Counted from the first letter of the stretch, positions 9,426 to 17,568 are shown. The stretch: DNA of 33,817 nucleotides from Streptomyces afghaniensis 772 (GCA_000415505.1 KE354023.1:1-33817); one strand, 5' to 3'. Numbers and translations are program-made. Notes: a model not told the origin generated them from the sequence alone.

Positions 9426-10480
9426 GCACCACACCCTCCGTCGCCGCCAAGCGCCCCAGCACCCTGCGCGGCGGCCATCTGCCCAAGTGGGCCCCGTGGG
9501 CCATCGCCGCCGGATCCGTCGCCCTCGGACTCGGCATCAGCGCCGCCGCCGGCCTGCACAGCAGCATCCAGTGGGCGCTGATCGCCGCGATCCTGTACGT
9601 CCTCGGTACGTACGTCATCGCGGCCCGGGTCGAGAACCGCCGCCAGGCCAAGGACCGCGTGGTCACCTCGCTGGTGTGGGTCGCGTTCCTGCTCGCCGTG
9701 GTGCCGCTGGCCTCGCTGGTGTGGTCGACCGTCAAGCGCGGTGTGAAGGTCTTCGACCTCTACTTCCTGACCCACTCCATGGGCGTGGTCGCCGACTCGG
9801 AGACGGGCGGCGGCATCTACCACGCCATTCTCGGCACGCTGGAGCAGGTCGGCCTCGCCACGCTGATCGCCGCTCCGGTCGGCGTGCTCACCGCGATCTA
9901 CCTGGTGGAGTACGGGCGCGGCAACCTCGCTCGGGCCGTCACCTTCTTCGTCGACGTCATGACCGGCATCCCGTCGATCGTCGCCGGCCTGTTCATCCTC
10001 AGCCTCATGCTGATGTTCGAGTTGGAGCCCTTCGGCTTCGCCGGGTCACTCGCCCTCGCGATCCTGATGATGCCGGTCGTCGTCCGCTCCACGGAGGAGA
10101 TGCTCAAGCTCGTCCCGAACGAGCTGCGCGAGGCCTCTCTCGCGCTCGGCGTGCCCAAGTGGCGCACGATCCTGAAGGTGGTCCTGCCGACCTCGCTCGG
10201 CGGCATCACCACCGGCATCATGCTGTCCATCGCCCGCATCGCCGGTGAGACCGCGCCCGTGCTGCTGCTGGTGTTCGGCAGTAAGTTCATCAACGCCAAC
10301 CCCTTCGAGGGCGCGCAGGCGTCGCTGCCGCTGTACATCTACCAGCAGTACGGATCGGGCGAGGTCACGGCGTACGACCGCGCCTGGGCGGCGTCGCTCA
10401 CCCTGATCGCCTTCGTGATGATCCTGAACCTGGTGGCCCGCGGGATCGCCCGCTGGAAGGCCCCGAAGACCGGTCGCTGA
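9422..10480 (+). CDS. pstA: Phosphate ABC transporter permease PstA
   Basis: Second channel subunit, 352 residues, translationally coupled to pstC. Its EAA loop is LREASLALGVPKWRTILKVVLP, and the C-terminal IARIAGETAPVLLL is diagnostic for PstA. The protein has two extra N-terminal membrane helices (about residues 20-60) before the conserved domain starting near residue 70, so it is about 60 residues longer than the enterobacterial protein. This form is usual for actinobacteria as far as I recall. Confidence 0.96.
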   Translation: MSTTPSVAAKRPSTLRGGHLPKWAPWAIAAGSVALGLGISAAAGLHSSIQWALIAAILYVLGTYVIAARVENRRQAKDRVVTSLVWVAFLLAVVPLASLVWSTVKRGVKVFDLYFLTHSMGVVADSETGGGIYHAILGTLEQVGLATLIAAPVGVLTAIYLVEYGRGNLARAVTFFVDVMTGIPSIVAGLFILSLMLMFELEPFGFAGSLALAILMMPVVVRSTEEMLKLVPNELREASLALGVPKWRTILKVVLPTSLGGITTGIMLSIARIAGETAPVLLLVFGSKFINANPFEGAQASLPLYIYQQYGSGEVTAYDRAWAASLTLIAFVMILNLVARGIARWKAPKTGR

Positions 10481-10525
10481 CTGCGGCCACAGCGACTGAT
10501 CTGACTGTCTGGAAGTGAAGTAATC

Positions 10526-11302
10526 ATGGCCAAGCGAATCGACGTAAGCGGACTGACCGCCTACTACGGCTCCCACAAGGCGATCGAGGACATCTCGATG
10601 ACCGTCGAGCCCCGTTCGGTGACGGCGTTCATCGGCCCGTCCGGATGCGGCAAGTCGACGTTCCTGCGCACGCTGAACCGTATGCACGAGGTGACGTCCG
10701 GCGGCCGGGTCGAGGGCAAGGTGCTCCTCGACGACGAGGACCTCTACGGCACGGGCATCGACCCGGTGTCCGTGCGCCGCGAGGTCGGCATGGTGTTCCA
10801 GCGGCCCAACCCCTTCCCCACGATGTCGATCTTCGACAACGTGGCGGCGGGGCTGCGGCTCAACGGCAACTACAAGAAGAGCGAGCTCTCCGACATCGTC
10901 GAGCGCTCCCTCAAGGGCGCGAACCTCTGGAACGAGGTCAAGGACCGCCTGAACAAGCCCGGCTCGGGCCTGTCCGGCGGCCAGCAGCAGCGCCTGTGCA
11001 TCGCCCGCGCCATCGCGGTGGAGCCGAACGTCCTCCTCATGGACGAGCCCTGCTCGGCCCTGGACCCGATCTCCACCCTCGCCATCGAGGACCTGATCGG
11101 CGAGCTGAAGGAACGCTTCACGATCGTCATCGTGACGCACAACATGCAGCAGGCGGCGCGCGTCTCCGACCGCACGGCCTTCTTCAACCTCGCGGCGGTC
11201 GGCCAGCCCGGCAAGCTCATCGAGATCGACGACACGGAGCGCATCTTCTCCAACCCGTCGGTCCAGGCCACGGAGGACTACATCTCCGGCCGCTTCGGCT
11301 GA
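10526..11302 (+). CDS. pstB: Phosphate ABC transporter ATPase PstB
   Basis: The ATPase that powers PstSCA phosphate import, 258 residues, the normal length. Walker A GPSGCGKS (37-44), signature LSGGQQQR (149-156), Walker B VLLMDEP (169-175) and the PstB-specific [13 protein letters not shown] are all intact. The ATG is preceded by GGAAGTGA about 8 nt upstream. The 45-bp gap after pstA has no clear promoter, so it is most likely part of the pst operon. The gene ends before a bidirectional terminator. Confidence 0.97.
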   Translation: MAKRIDVSGLTAYYGSHKAIEDISMTVEPRSVTAFIGPSGCGKSTFLRTLNRMHEVTSGGRVEGKVLLDDEDLYGTGIDPVSVRREVGMVFQRPNPFPTMSIFDNVAAGLRLNGNYKKSELSDIVERSLKGANLWNEVKDRLNKPGSGLSGGQQQRLCIARAIAVEPNVLLMDEPCSALDPISTLAIEDLIGELKERFTIVIVTHNMQQAARVSDRTAFFNLAAVGQPGKLIEIDDTERIFSNPSVQATEDYISGRFG

Positions 11303-11362
11303 GCCACACCTCGCCGAGACCCCTCGCGGTGCTGCATGGCGGTGCCACCGCGAGGCCGAAAA

Positions 11363-11391
11363 GGGCCCGCCCCTCTCCCAGGGGCGGGCCC
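11363..11391. terminator. Terminator hairpin between convergent pstB and the PiT gene
   Basis: A perfect 12-bp stem (GGGCCCGCCCCT with AGGGGCGGGCCC) and a CTCCC loop lie between the convergent pstB and PiT genes. AAAA precedes the stem on the plus strand, giving a short T run for minus-strand transcripts. On the plus strand only GTTC follows. It probably ends both operons. Confidence 0.75.
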
Positions 11392-11425
11392 GTTCGCGTA
11401 CTCACTCGGCTGCGCCGAGCAGCAC

Positions 11426-12423
11426 CTACAGGAACGCCAGATTCACGACCCAGAACGACACCGCAGCCACCAACGCAGCGGCCGGCATCGTGATGAACCA
11501 CCCCAGGATGATGTTCTTGGCGACCCCCAGCGCACGGCATTCACGCGCTTGGTCGCCCCGACACCCATGATCGCCGAGGTGATGACGTGCGTCGTCGAAA
11601 TCGGCGCCTTGAACAGGAACGCCGTGGCGAACATGATCGACGCCCCCGTCGTCTCCGCCGCGAACCCCTGCGGCGGATCCAGCTCGATGATCTTCCGCCC
11701 GAGCGTCCGCATGATCCGCCACCCGCCGGCATACGTCCCCAGCGACAGCATCACCGCACAGGCGATCTTCACCCAGACCGGAATCGGATCGCCGTAGTCC
11801 TCGACATCCGCGATGACGAGCGCCATCACCACGATGCCCATCGTCTTCTGCGCGTCCTGGAGACCGTGCCCGAGCGCCATCCCGGCCGCCGAGACGGTCT
11901 GCGCGATGCGGAACCCGCGCTTGGCCTTGTGCGGGTTCGCCTTCCGGAACATCCACATGATCGCGGTCATCACGAGATAGCCGGCCAGGAGACCGACCAC
12001 CGGGGAGATGAACATGGGGATGACGACCTTCTCGAGCACCCCGCTCCAGTAGACCGTCGTCCCGCCGGCCAGCGCGGCACCGACCATCCCGCCGAACAGC
12101 GCGTGCGAGGAGGAAGAGGGCAACCCGAAGTACCAGGTGATGAGGTTCCAGACGATCGCACCCACCAGCGCGGCGAAGAGGATCCCCATCCCCTTCGACC
12201 CCACCGGCGTCTGGATCAGCCCCTCGCTGACCGTCTTGGCGACCCCGGAGCCCATGAACGCACCGGCGAGGTTCATCACCGCGGCCATGGCCAGCGCGGC
12301 CCTCGGCGTCAGCGCCCGCGTCGACACGGACGTGGCGATCGCGTTCGCCGAGTCGTGGAAACCGTTGGTGTACGTGAAGAACAGCGCGACCCCGATGGTC
12401 ACGACCAGAGCAAAGGTGTCCAT
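11426..12423 (-). CDS. PiT-family low-affinity inorganic phosphate transporter, one frameshift as written
   Basis: A proton- or metal-phosphate-coupled Pi transporter with about ten membrane helices and 332 residues when repaired. The N-terminal half carries the PiT signature TNGFHDSANAIAT. The inverted second half shows GHGLQDAQKTMG, the matching signature, and FKAPISTTHVITSAIMG. The frame breaks after KRVNAVRWG: adding one base to the five-C run at 11524-11528 continues it as VAKNIILGWFITMPA and ends in SFWVVNLAFL. Without repair a 326-residue form with an unrelated arginine-rich tail results, which is unlikely to be real. It lies 7 nt after the DUF47 gene, its usual operon partner, and provides phosphate uptake when phosphate is plentiful. 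Confidence 0.88.
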
Positions 12424-12430
12424 GAAGGGC

Positions 12431-13051
12431 TCAGGACTCCTTGACGGCGATGGTCTCCACCGTGTTCGCCACGTGCTCGAACGCGTCCGCCGCTTCCTCC
12501 AGCACGTCCACGATCTGCTTGAGCTTGAGCACCTCGATGGCGTCGTACTTGCCGTTGAAGAGGTGCGCGAGCAGCTTGCGGTGGATCTGGTCGGCCTGGT
12601 TCTCCAGCCGGTTGACCTCGATCCAGTACTCGGTGAGGTTCTCCATCGTCCGCAGGTGCGGCATCGCTTCGGCCGTCAGTTCGGCAGCGCGCGCCAGCAC
12701 CTCGATCTGCTGCTCGACGCCCTTGGGCAGTTCCTCGACGTTGTAGAGGACGACCAGGTCGACGGCCTCCTCCATGAAGTCCATGATGTCGTCGAGGGAC
12801 GACGCGAGGGAGTAGATGTCCTCGCGGTCGAACGGCGTGATGAACGAGGAGTTCAGCTGGTGGAAGATCGCGTGCGTGGCGTCGTCACCTGCGTGTTCCG
12901 CTGCCCGCATACGCTCTGCGATCTCGGCCCGGGCGGAAGCGTCCGCCCCGAGCAGTTCCATCAGGAGTTTCGAGCCCGTGACGATGTTGTCCGCGGATGC
13001 GGCGAACATGTCGTAGAAGCTCGTCTCCCTGGGGGTCAGACGAAAGCGCAC
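12431..13051 (-). CDS. DUF47 / PhoU-like Pit accessory protein
   Basis: A 206-residue all-helical protein of the DUF47 (PhoU-related, TIGR00153) family. Such proteins are commonly encoded with PiT transporters and are thought to regulate them. The acidic metal-binding helix pattern is visible in FITPFDREDIYSLASSLDDIMDFMEEAVD, here split between residues about 69-97 (FDREDIYSLASSLDD and IMDFMEEAVD). The C terminus LEEAADAFEHVANTVETIAVKES is typical. The start is GTG (VRFRLTPRE). It directly precedes the PiT gene by 7 nt. Confidence 0.92.
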   Translation of the reverse strand: MRFRLTPRETSFYDMFAASADNIVTGSKLLMELLGADASARAEIAERMRAAEHAGDDATHAIFHQLNSSFITPFDREDIYSLASSLDDIMDFMEEAVDLVVLYNVEELPKGVEQQIEVLARAAELTAEAMPHLRTMENLTEYWIEVNRLENQADQIHRKLLAHLFNGKYDAIEVLKLKQIVDVLEEAADAFEHVANTVETIAVKES

Positions 13052-13204
13052 GTGGGGTCCTCGGCTTGCTTCGGTTTCGGTCAGGCTGATGCTAGGCGCA
13101 TCATTCGGCCACGGCTATCGGGCCGCCCACCAGTGTCGCCCATCAGGCACAGTGATGAGCACGGGGGCGGTCCAAGGCCCGTATACCCCGCAAAGTTCGG
13201 TACC

Positions 13205-13225
13205 ATATACCCACTAGGGGTATAT
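13205..13225. promoter_or_regulatory. CsoR operator (G-tract palindrome)
   Basis: ATATACCC and GGGTATAT are exact inverted arms around the 5-bp centre ACTAG, 29 bp upstream of the csoR start. This is the known operator type for actinobacterial CsoR (TATACCC, spacer, GGGTATA). It implies that CsoR represses its own gene. The palindrome probably overlaps the csoR promoter. Confidence 0.88.
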
Positions 13226-13254
13226 GTCGGCGCACAGCCCACCAGGAGGACGCG

Positions 13255-13623
13255 ATGACTGACGTGACCGACGTTACGGATGCCGGGGATGTCACGGATG
13301 TCACCGCCGGGGCGGACATCGTGACCGACCACGACCAGGGCGTGCACGGGTACCACAAGCAGAAGGACGAACACCTCAAGCGCCTGCGCCGGATCGAGGG
13401 CCAGATCCGCGGCCTCCAGCGCATGGTCGACGAGGACGTCTACTGCATCGACATACTCACGCAGGTCTCCGCCTCCACCAAGGCGCTCCAGTCCTTCGCC
13501 CTCCAGCTGCTGGAGGAGCATCTGCGGCACTGCGTCGCCGACGCGGCCCTCAAGGGCGGTGACGAGATCGACGCGAAGGTCAAGGAGGCGACCCAGGCGA
13601 TCGCCCGTATGCTGCGGACCTGA
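13255..13623 (+). CDS. csoR: Copper-sensing transcriptional repressor CsoR
   Basis: A 122-residue metal-sensing repressor of the CsoR/RcnR family. Cu(I) ligands are in place: Cys64 (YCIDIL), His89 (LLEEHL) and Cys93 (RHC), with the 25- and 4-residue spacing known for Streptomyces CsoR. The DNA-contacting N-terminal helix is KRLRRIEGQIRGLQRM. The first 30 residues are an acidic TDVTD-rich extension. AGGAGGA lies 7 nt before the ATG. With its own operator upstream it should be autoregulated and released from DNA by copper. No copper exporter is in the window, so other targets must lie elsewhere. Confidence 0.95.
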   Translation: MTDVTDVTDAGDVTDVTAGADIVTDHDQGVHGYHKQKDEHLKRLRRIEGQIRGLQRMVDEDVYCIDILTQVSASTKALQSFALQLLEEHLRHCVADAALKGGDEIDAKVKEATQAIARMLRT

Positions 13624-13640
13624 CCCGGGCCTGCCGCTGT

Positions 13641-13817
13641 TCAGCGCCTGGAGGCGTCCCGCTCCTCGGCCACTTTCAGCACCGCGTCGATGCTCTCCAG
13701 GCTGAGCCGCTCCTCGTGGGCGGCCGAGGCCGCGATGATCAGCTCTCCGCACAGCTCGATCTCGGCGAGGGCCACGTGGTCCTGAACTGCCGTACCGCCG
13801 ACCGGAGCCACGTGCAT
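13641..13817 (-). CDS. Small conserved-looking protein of unknown function (58 aa)
   Basis: An open frame of 58 residues, MHVAPVGGTAVQDHV at the start and ESIDAVLKVAEERDASRR at the end, convergent with csoR (17-bp gap). It has a GATGAGG ribosome-binding site about 4 nt before the ATG, no signal peptide and no membrane segment. The composition (helical, Glu/Ala/Leu-rich, one Cys) looks protein-like. I have the impression of seeing it conserved in streptomycetes but cannot verify this. No function can be proposed. Confidence 0.65.
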   Translation of the reverse strand: MHVAPVGGTAVQDHVALAEIELCGELIIAASAAHEERLSLESIDAVLKVAEERDASRR

Positions 13818-13902
13818 CACCTCATCTCTGCCGTTCCCGACTTCCTAGAGTAGGGAGCGGCCTACACACCGCGCATGGCACGGACGGGCTAGTTCGCGCC
13901 GG

Positions 13903-14751
13903 TCACTCCTCGGCGATCTTGCCCGCGTAGATGTCGTCGGTGTCCGGCAGCCGTACGCGCACCGAGGCCCCGAAATCGTAGAGCAACGTGGTCGAGGCGA
14001 CGGCCACGGGGCTCTTCTGCCCGCCCACGAAACTGAACCGGTGCCGGACCTTGCGGATGCGCCCCTCGTCGTCGAGGTAGACGTCGAACGGCACTTCGGC
14101 CGTGGCGAACCCTTTCGCCGCCGCGCTCAGGGACTCCTTGTTGCCGTCGGAGGCCTGCTTCGCGGCAGCGCCGAGATCCGCCGTGCCCCGGTAGTGCCGC
14201 ACCCTGGTGCCCGCGACCTCGGTCCGGCCCACGAACGTCGCCGACCGCGTCCCTCGCAGCACCTCGGCCGCCGCGAACGGATCGGTGGCCCCGCCGGTCA
14301 CGAGATTCCCGTCGGACAGGGTCCGCGTGTCCACCCGCACCCACTTGTCCGCGGGCACACCGGCGCCCCGGTTCTTCATGAAGAGCGCTCCCGGCGCGAG
14401 CAGTTCGGTGATGGGCCGGCGCTCGGTGGCCCCCGCGGGGTCCTGCGGCAGCAGCACCTTCAGCTGCCCCATCCGCTTCCGGTAGTCGTAGACCCCCGCG
14501 CCCCGGATGGTCACCCGCGTCCCGCCGGCGGCCATCTCCATCGACGTACGGGCCTTCGAACTCCCGGCCTCCACCAGCTGGTCCGCGGCCCGGTGCAGCA
14601 CGACGACCGCGTCCCCGCCCCGGGCGTCGCCGGCCACCGCGTCACCGCCCGCGCACCCGCCGGCCCCCAGCGCCACCCCGGCCACGAGGCCGGCCGCGAC
14701 GACCGCCGCACCCGTCCGCCTGTGCCGCCGTTCCCGCTGCCGCCCAGTCAT
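13903..14751 (-). CDS. Secreted lipoprotein, LppX/LprG-like
   Basis: A 282-residue exported lipoprotein. The ATG chosen starts MTGRQRERRHRRTG, giving a basic N region, a hydrophobic stretch (AAVVAAGLVAGVALG) and a lipobox ending AGGC. The mature part contains alternating beta-type segments and phrases such as DKWVRVDTRTLS and VPFDVYLDDEGRIRKVRHRF, as in mycobacterial LppX/LprG-type lipid-binding lipoproteins and Streptomyces relatives. That assignment rests on recall of the fold pattern, not on an active site. It probably sits on the outer face of the membrane. It stands alone, with the small 58-residue gene downstream on the same strand. Confidence 0.75.
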   Translation of the reverse strand: MTGRQRERRHRRTGAAVVAAGLVAGVALGAGGCAGGDAVAGDARGGDAVVVLHRAADQLVEAGSSKARTSMEMAAGGTRVTIRGAGVYDYRKRMGQLKVLLPQDPAGATERRPITELLAPGALFMKNRGAGVPADKWVRVDTRTLSDGNLVTGGATDPFAAAEVLRGTRSATFVGRTEVAGTRVRHYRGTADLGAAAKQASDGNKESLSAAAKGFATAEVPFDVYLDDEGRIRKVRHRFSFVGGQKSPVAVASTTLLYDFGASVRVRLPDTDDIYAGKIAEE

Positions 14752-14800
14752 CGCCTGCCTACCCCCAGCCGGTACGTCCGTCACGGGCCCCCTTGTTGTT

Positions 14801-14815
14801 CCGGTTAACGACCGG
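14801..14815. promoter_or_regulatory. Short palindrome between divergent genes
   Basis: CCGGT and ACCGG flank TAACG, 50 bp upstream of the lipoprotein start and in the divergent interval before the small Cys-rich gene. A second short palindrome, TACCC with GGGTA around GCGCT, lies at 14864-14878. Either could be an operator; there is no match to a site I can name. Confidence 0.25.
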
Positions 14816-14889
14816 TATGTGACCCCGTCACGCGAGCCCGCGGGACTCGGCATACGAACCCTTTACCCGCGCTGGGTAACGTGGTCGCC

Positions 14890-15060
14890 GTGGCGCAGCA
14901 GGACGGGCTGGAACCTCCCCCCAACCTCCCGGAACACCGCACGACGACACAGGACAAGGGCCGCTTCTGCATGGCCCACTGCACCTGCGGCTGGCACGGC
15001 CCGGCCAGAAGGGCGAGAAGCCAGGCACGCACGGACGCGGAGAACCACCGGGCCGGCTGA
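14890..15060 (+). CDS. Small Cys/His-containing protein of unknown function (56 aa)
   Basis: A 56-residue frame from GTG, MAQQDGLEPPPNLPEH at the start, with a central FCMAHCTCGWHGPARR and an Ala/Arg/Glu-rich helix to the stop. Three cysteines and two histidines within ten residues suggest a small zinc-binding or knuckle fold. An alternative GTG lies three codons earlier, and neither start has a strong ribosome-binding site. It is followed by the flavin oxidase gene 88 bp later. Function unknown. Confidence 0.5.
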   Translation: MAQQDGLEPPPNLPEHRTTTQDKGRFCMAHCTCGWHGPARRARSQARTDAENHRAG

Positions 15061-15148
15061 CACGGCCGTGCCACCGGGGCGCTGGGATCCGCATGGAACC
15101 CCCACCCCCACCACCCCGTCTCCCAGGACGGAACCACCGGGAGGCCCC

Positions 15149-16696
15149 ATGGAACGGCGCACATTCCTCGCAGTCGGCACGGCGGGCATCGCCACGGCCG
15201 CAACCCCCCTCACCGCCGCCTGCACGACATCGGACACCCGCTCCAGGACCACGGCCACCGCCAGGACCGCCACCACCACGAAAACCACCGCCGCCAACTG
15301 GTCCGCCCTCGCGCGCGACCTCGACGGGCCCCTCATCCGCCCGGGCGACAGCGCCTGGAAGACGGCCCGGCAGCTCTACAACACCCGCTTCGACACCCTC
15401 AAGCCCGCCGCGGTCGCGTACGTGTCCCACCCGGACGACATCCGCACCGCCCTGGCCTACGCCCGCCGCCACGCCCTGCGCGTGGCGATCCGCAACGGCG
15501 GCCACTCCTACGCCGGCTGGTCCTCCGGCGACGGCCGCCTGATCATCGACGTCTCGAAGCTCAACCGCGTCCGGGCCTCCGGCAACACGGCAGTGGTCGG
15601 CGCCGGCGCCAAACTCATCGACGTCTACCGCGCGCTGGCCGCGAAGGGCGTCACGATCCCCGCCGGCTCCTGCCCCACCGTAGGCGTCTCCGGCCTCACC
15701 CTCGGCGGCGGACACGGAGTGGTCTCCCGCGCCTACGGCCTGACCTGCGACAGCCTCACCCGGGCCACCCTGATCACCGCGGACGGCAAGCAGCTCACCG
15801 CCGACGCCCGCGAGCACAAGGACCTCTTCTGGGCCCTGCGCGGCGCGGGCAACGGCAACTTCGGCGTCGTGACGGAACTCCACTTCAAGACCCACCCGGC
15901 CCCGCAGGGCGTCTCGGCGTACCTGTCCTGGCCGGCGTCGAAGGCGGCCGCGGTGGTGAAGGCCTGGCAGGAGTGGGGCCCCTCGCAGCCCGACGAGATC
16001 TGGTCGTCCCTCCACCTGGCGAACGCCGCCGGCGGCAACCCGACCGTCTCCGTCGCGGCCTTCTCCCTCGGCACCTACGGCGAGCTCCAGAACGCGGTCG
16101 ACCGCCTCGCCGACCGCGTCGGCGCCTCGGCGAGCAGCGTCTCCCTGCGGCGCCGCTCGTACGAGGAGTCGATGGAGGTGTACGCCGGCTGCTCCTCGTT
16201 CCCGACGGACGCCCAGTGCCATCTGCCCGGCTCGACCCCGGGCCGTTCCCCGAAGGGCGCGCTGGGCCGCGAGACGTACGCCGCGGCGTCCGACTTCTTC
16301 GACCGCTCCCTCTCCGCGGCCGGCATCCGCACGCTGCTGTCCCAGATCAGGTCGGTACGCGGCGGCACGGGCAGCATCGCCCTCACGGCCCTCGGCGGAG
16401 CGGTGAACCGCGTCTCCCCGACGTCCACGGCCTTCGTCCACCGCCGTTCGCGCATGCTGGCCCAGTACATCGCCGCCTGGCGCCCGGGCACGACGGGCGC
16501 CACGGCCCGCGACTGGCTGGCCTCCGCCCACAAGTCCATGCGCCCGTACGCCTCAGGCGCGGCCTACCAGAACTACACGGACCCGACCCTCACCAACTGG
16601 CGCAAGGCGTACTACGGCGACGCGGCCCCTCGCCTGACGAAGCTGAAGAACGAATACGACCCGAACCGCTTCTTCACGTACCCGCAAGCGCTGTGA
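15149..16696 (+). CDS. Tat-exported FAD-dependent oxidase, berberine-bridge-enzyme type
   Basis: A 515-residue FAD-binding oxidase of the PCMH/BBE family. The ATG with GGGAGG 4 nt upstream gives MERRTFLAVG, a twin-arginine motif, and LTAAC with Cys25 as a possible lipobox, so it is probably exported folded with bound flavin. The covalent flavin sites are both present: His119 in RNGGHSYAG (8-alpha linkage) and Cys175 in GSCPTVGVSG (6-S-cysteinyl linkage), followed by LTLGGGHG. The C terminus carries the BBE motif, YQNYTDPTL then KNEYDPNRFF. Such enzymes oxidise sugars, oligosaccharides or secondary metabolites; the substrate cannot be told. Confidence 0.93.
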   Translation: MERRTFLAVGTAGIATAATPLTAACTTSDTRSRTTATARTATTTKTTAANWSALARDLDGPLIRPGDSAWKTARQLYNTRFDTLKPAAVAYVSHPDDIRTALAYARRHALRVAIRNGGHSYAGWSSGDGRLIIDVSKLNRVRASGNTAVVGAGAKLIDVYRALAAKGVTIPAGSCPTVGVSGLTLGGGHGVVSRAYGLTCDSLTRATLITADGKQLTADAREHKDLFWALRGAGNGNFGVVTELHFKTHPAPQGVSAYLSWPASKAAAVVKAWQEWGPSQPDEIWSSLHLANAAGGNPTVSVAAFSLGTYGELQNAVDRLADRVGASASSVSLRRRSYEESMEVYAGCSSFPTDAQCHLPGSTPGRSPKGALGRETYAAASDFFDRSLSAAGIRTLLSQIRSVRGGTGSIALTALGGAVNRVSPTSTAFVHRRSRMLAQYIAAWRPGTTGATARDWLASAHKSMRPYASGAAYQNYTDPTLTNWRKAYYGDAAPRLTKLKNEYDPNRFFTYPQAL

Positions 16697-16697
16697 G

Positions 16698-16767
16698 CCC
16701 AGCCGCGAGCGCTCGTCCCAGCCCAGCTGCGGGCAGTCGTCCCGCCCAGCTGCGGGCAGTCGTGCCG
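16698..16767. repeat. Three tandem 23-24 bp units at the edge of repeat copy 2
   Basis: Directly after the oxidase stop are three head-to-tail units starting CCCAGCCGCGAGCG, CCCAGCTGCGGGCAG and CCCAGCTGCGGGCAG. The second and third share 19 identical bases (16722-16740 and 16745-16763); the first is degenerate. The third unit is the start of the full-length repeat. Confidence 0.8.
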
Positions 16768-16836
16768 CTGGGGCGGCACGGGTGGGCGCAACGGCACCCC
16801 GCTACGCCGGGCTGCGCAACGCCCCGCCCTCAGCAC
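16725..16836. repeat. Dispersed repeat, copy 2, intergenic
   Basis: Matches the element in the CHAD gene at 5749-5840. It contains a perfect hairpin: GTGCCGC and GCGGCAC around TGGG (16763-16780). It then has GGCACCCCGCTACGCCGG, GCTGCGCAAC and CTCAGCACCAACGCCGAG. It fills almost the whole gap between the flavin oxidase and the convergent PAP2 gene, and may serve as their transcription terminator. There is no open frame of note in it. Confidence 0.8.
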
Positions 16837-16848
16837 CAACGCCGAGAA

Positions 16849-17568
16849 CTAGGCAGCAAGGTCCCGCTCGGACGCCCCGGCCCCGGCCCGCTCACTCCGC
16901 GCCCCGGGAACCACCGCGTCGGCCCCGTCCCCAGCACCCCCGCGCCCCCGAGCCCGCACAAGCCACCCCACCCGAGGCGACCGCTCAACCGCCCGCGTAA
17001 CAGGCGTCAGCAGCGCCATGGCCACCGGCGACAGCAGCAACGCCACAGCCGTCCCCAGCGCGAACCCACCCACGACATCCGTCGGGTAGTGCACACCCAT
17101 GTAGACGCGAATGAACCCGCCGAACACGGCCAGCACCAACGCGACCAGCCCGAACTTCCGGTTCGCCACGAACAGCCCGACCGCCATCGCCATGACGATC
17201 GTCGCGTGGTCGCTCACGAACGAGTAGTCGTTCTTGCCGGCGACGAGCACCTCGAGCCCCTGATGGTCGAGGAACGGCCGGGGCCGCTCCACGAAACCCC
17301 GTATCGGCACGTTGACCAGCACGGCGATCCCCGCCGCGAGCGGCGCCCAGACCAGCGCCGCGACGGAGGACGCCGCGTCCTCCTCGCCCCGGCGCCGCAC
17401 GGACCACCAGCACCAGAGCACGAGCAGGACGATGGCGAGCAACAACCCGTACTCGCCGACGAACTCCATGACCCGGTCGAACCACGGCGGCGCGTCCTTG
17501 GCCAGGCCATTGATGTCGTAAAGCAGGTCGACGTCGGGGTTCGACCCGGATTCGGCGAGTCCAGCCAT
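16849..17568 (-). CDS. PAP2-family membrane phosphatase (undecaprenyl-diphosphatase-like)
   Basis: A 239-residue integral membrane acid phosphatase. PAP2 motifs are Arg90 with ERPRPF (motif 1), FVSDHAT (motif 2, SDH in place of SGH), and RVYMGVHYPTDVVGG (motif 3, Arg154, His160, Asp164). It has about five membrane helices. Proteins of this layout dephosphorylate undecaprenyl pyrophosphate (BcrC-like) or phosphatidic acid lipids at the outer face. The start MAGLAESGS was chosen because the upstream extension is arginine-rich and not family-like. The last 30 residues are Arg/Gly/Ala-rich and variable. Its location beside a peptidoglycan hydrolase fits a wall-related role. Confidence 0.9.
   Translation of the reverse strand: MAGLAESGSNPDVDLLYDINGLAKDAPPWFDRVMEFVGEYGLLLAIVLLVLWCWWSVRRRGEEDAASSVAALVWAPLAAGIAVLVNVPIRGFVERPRPFLDHQGLEVLVAGKNDYSFVSDHATIVMAMAVGLFVANRKFGLVALVLAVFGGFIRVYMGVHYPTDVVGGFALGTAVALLLSPVAMALLTPVTRAVERSPRVGWLVRARGRGGAGDGADAVVPGARSERAGAGASERDLAA

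Noticed and set aside
14507-15148. N-terminal extension of the flavin oxidase frame
   Set aside because: The extension is Pro/Arg-rich, overlaps the lipoprotein gene, and a proper ribosome-binding site with Tat signal starts at 15149.
16725-16836. Repeat copy 2 as a coding extension of the PAP2 gene
   Set aside because: The PAP2 stop at 16849-16851 precedes it on the minus strand, and the match to an element inside an unrelated gene fits a dispersed repeat better.
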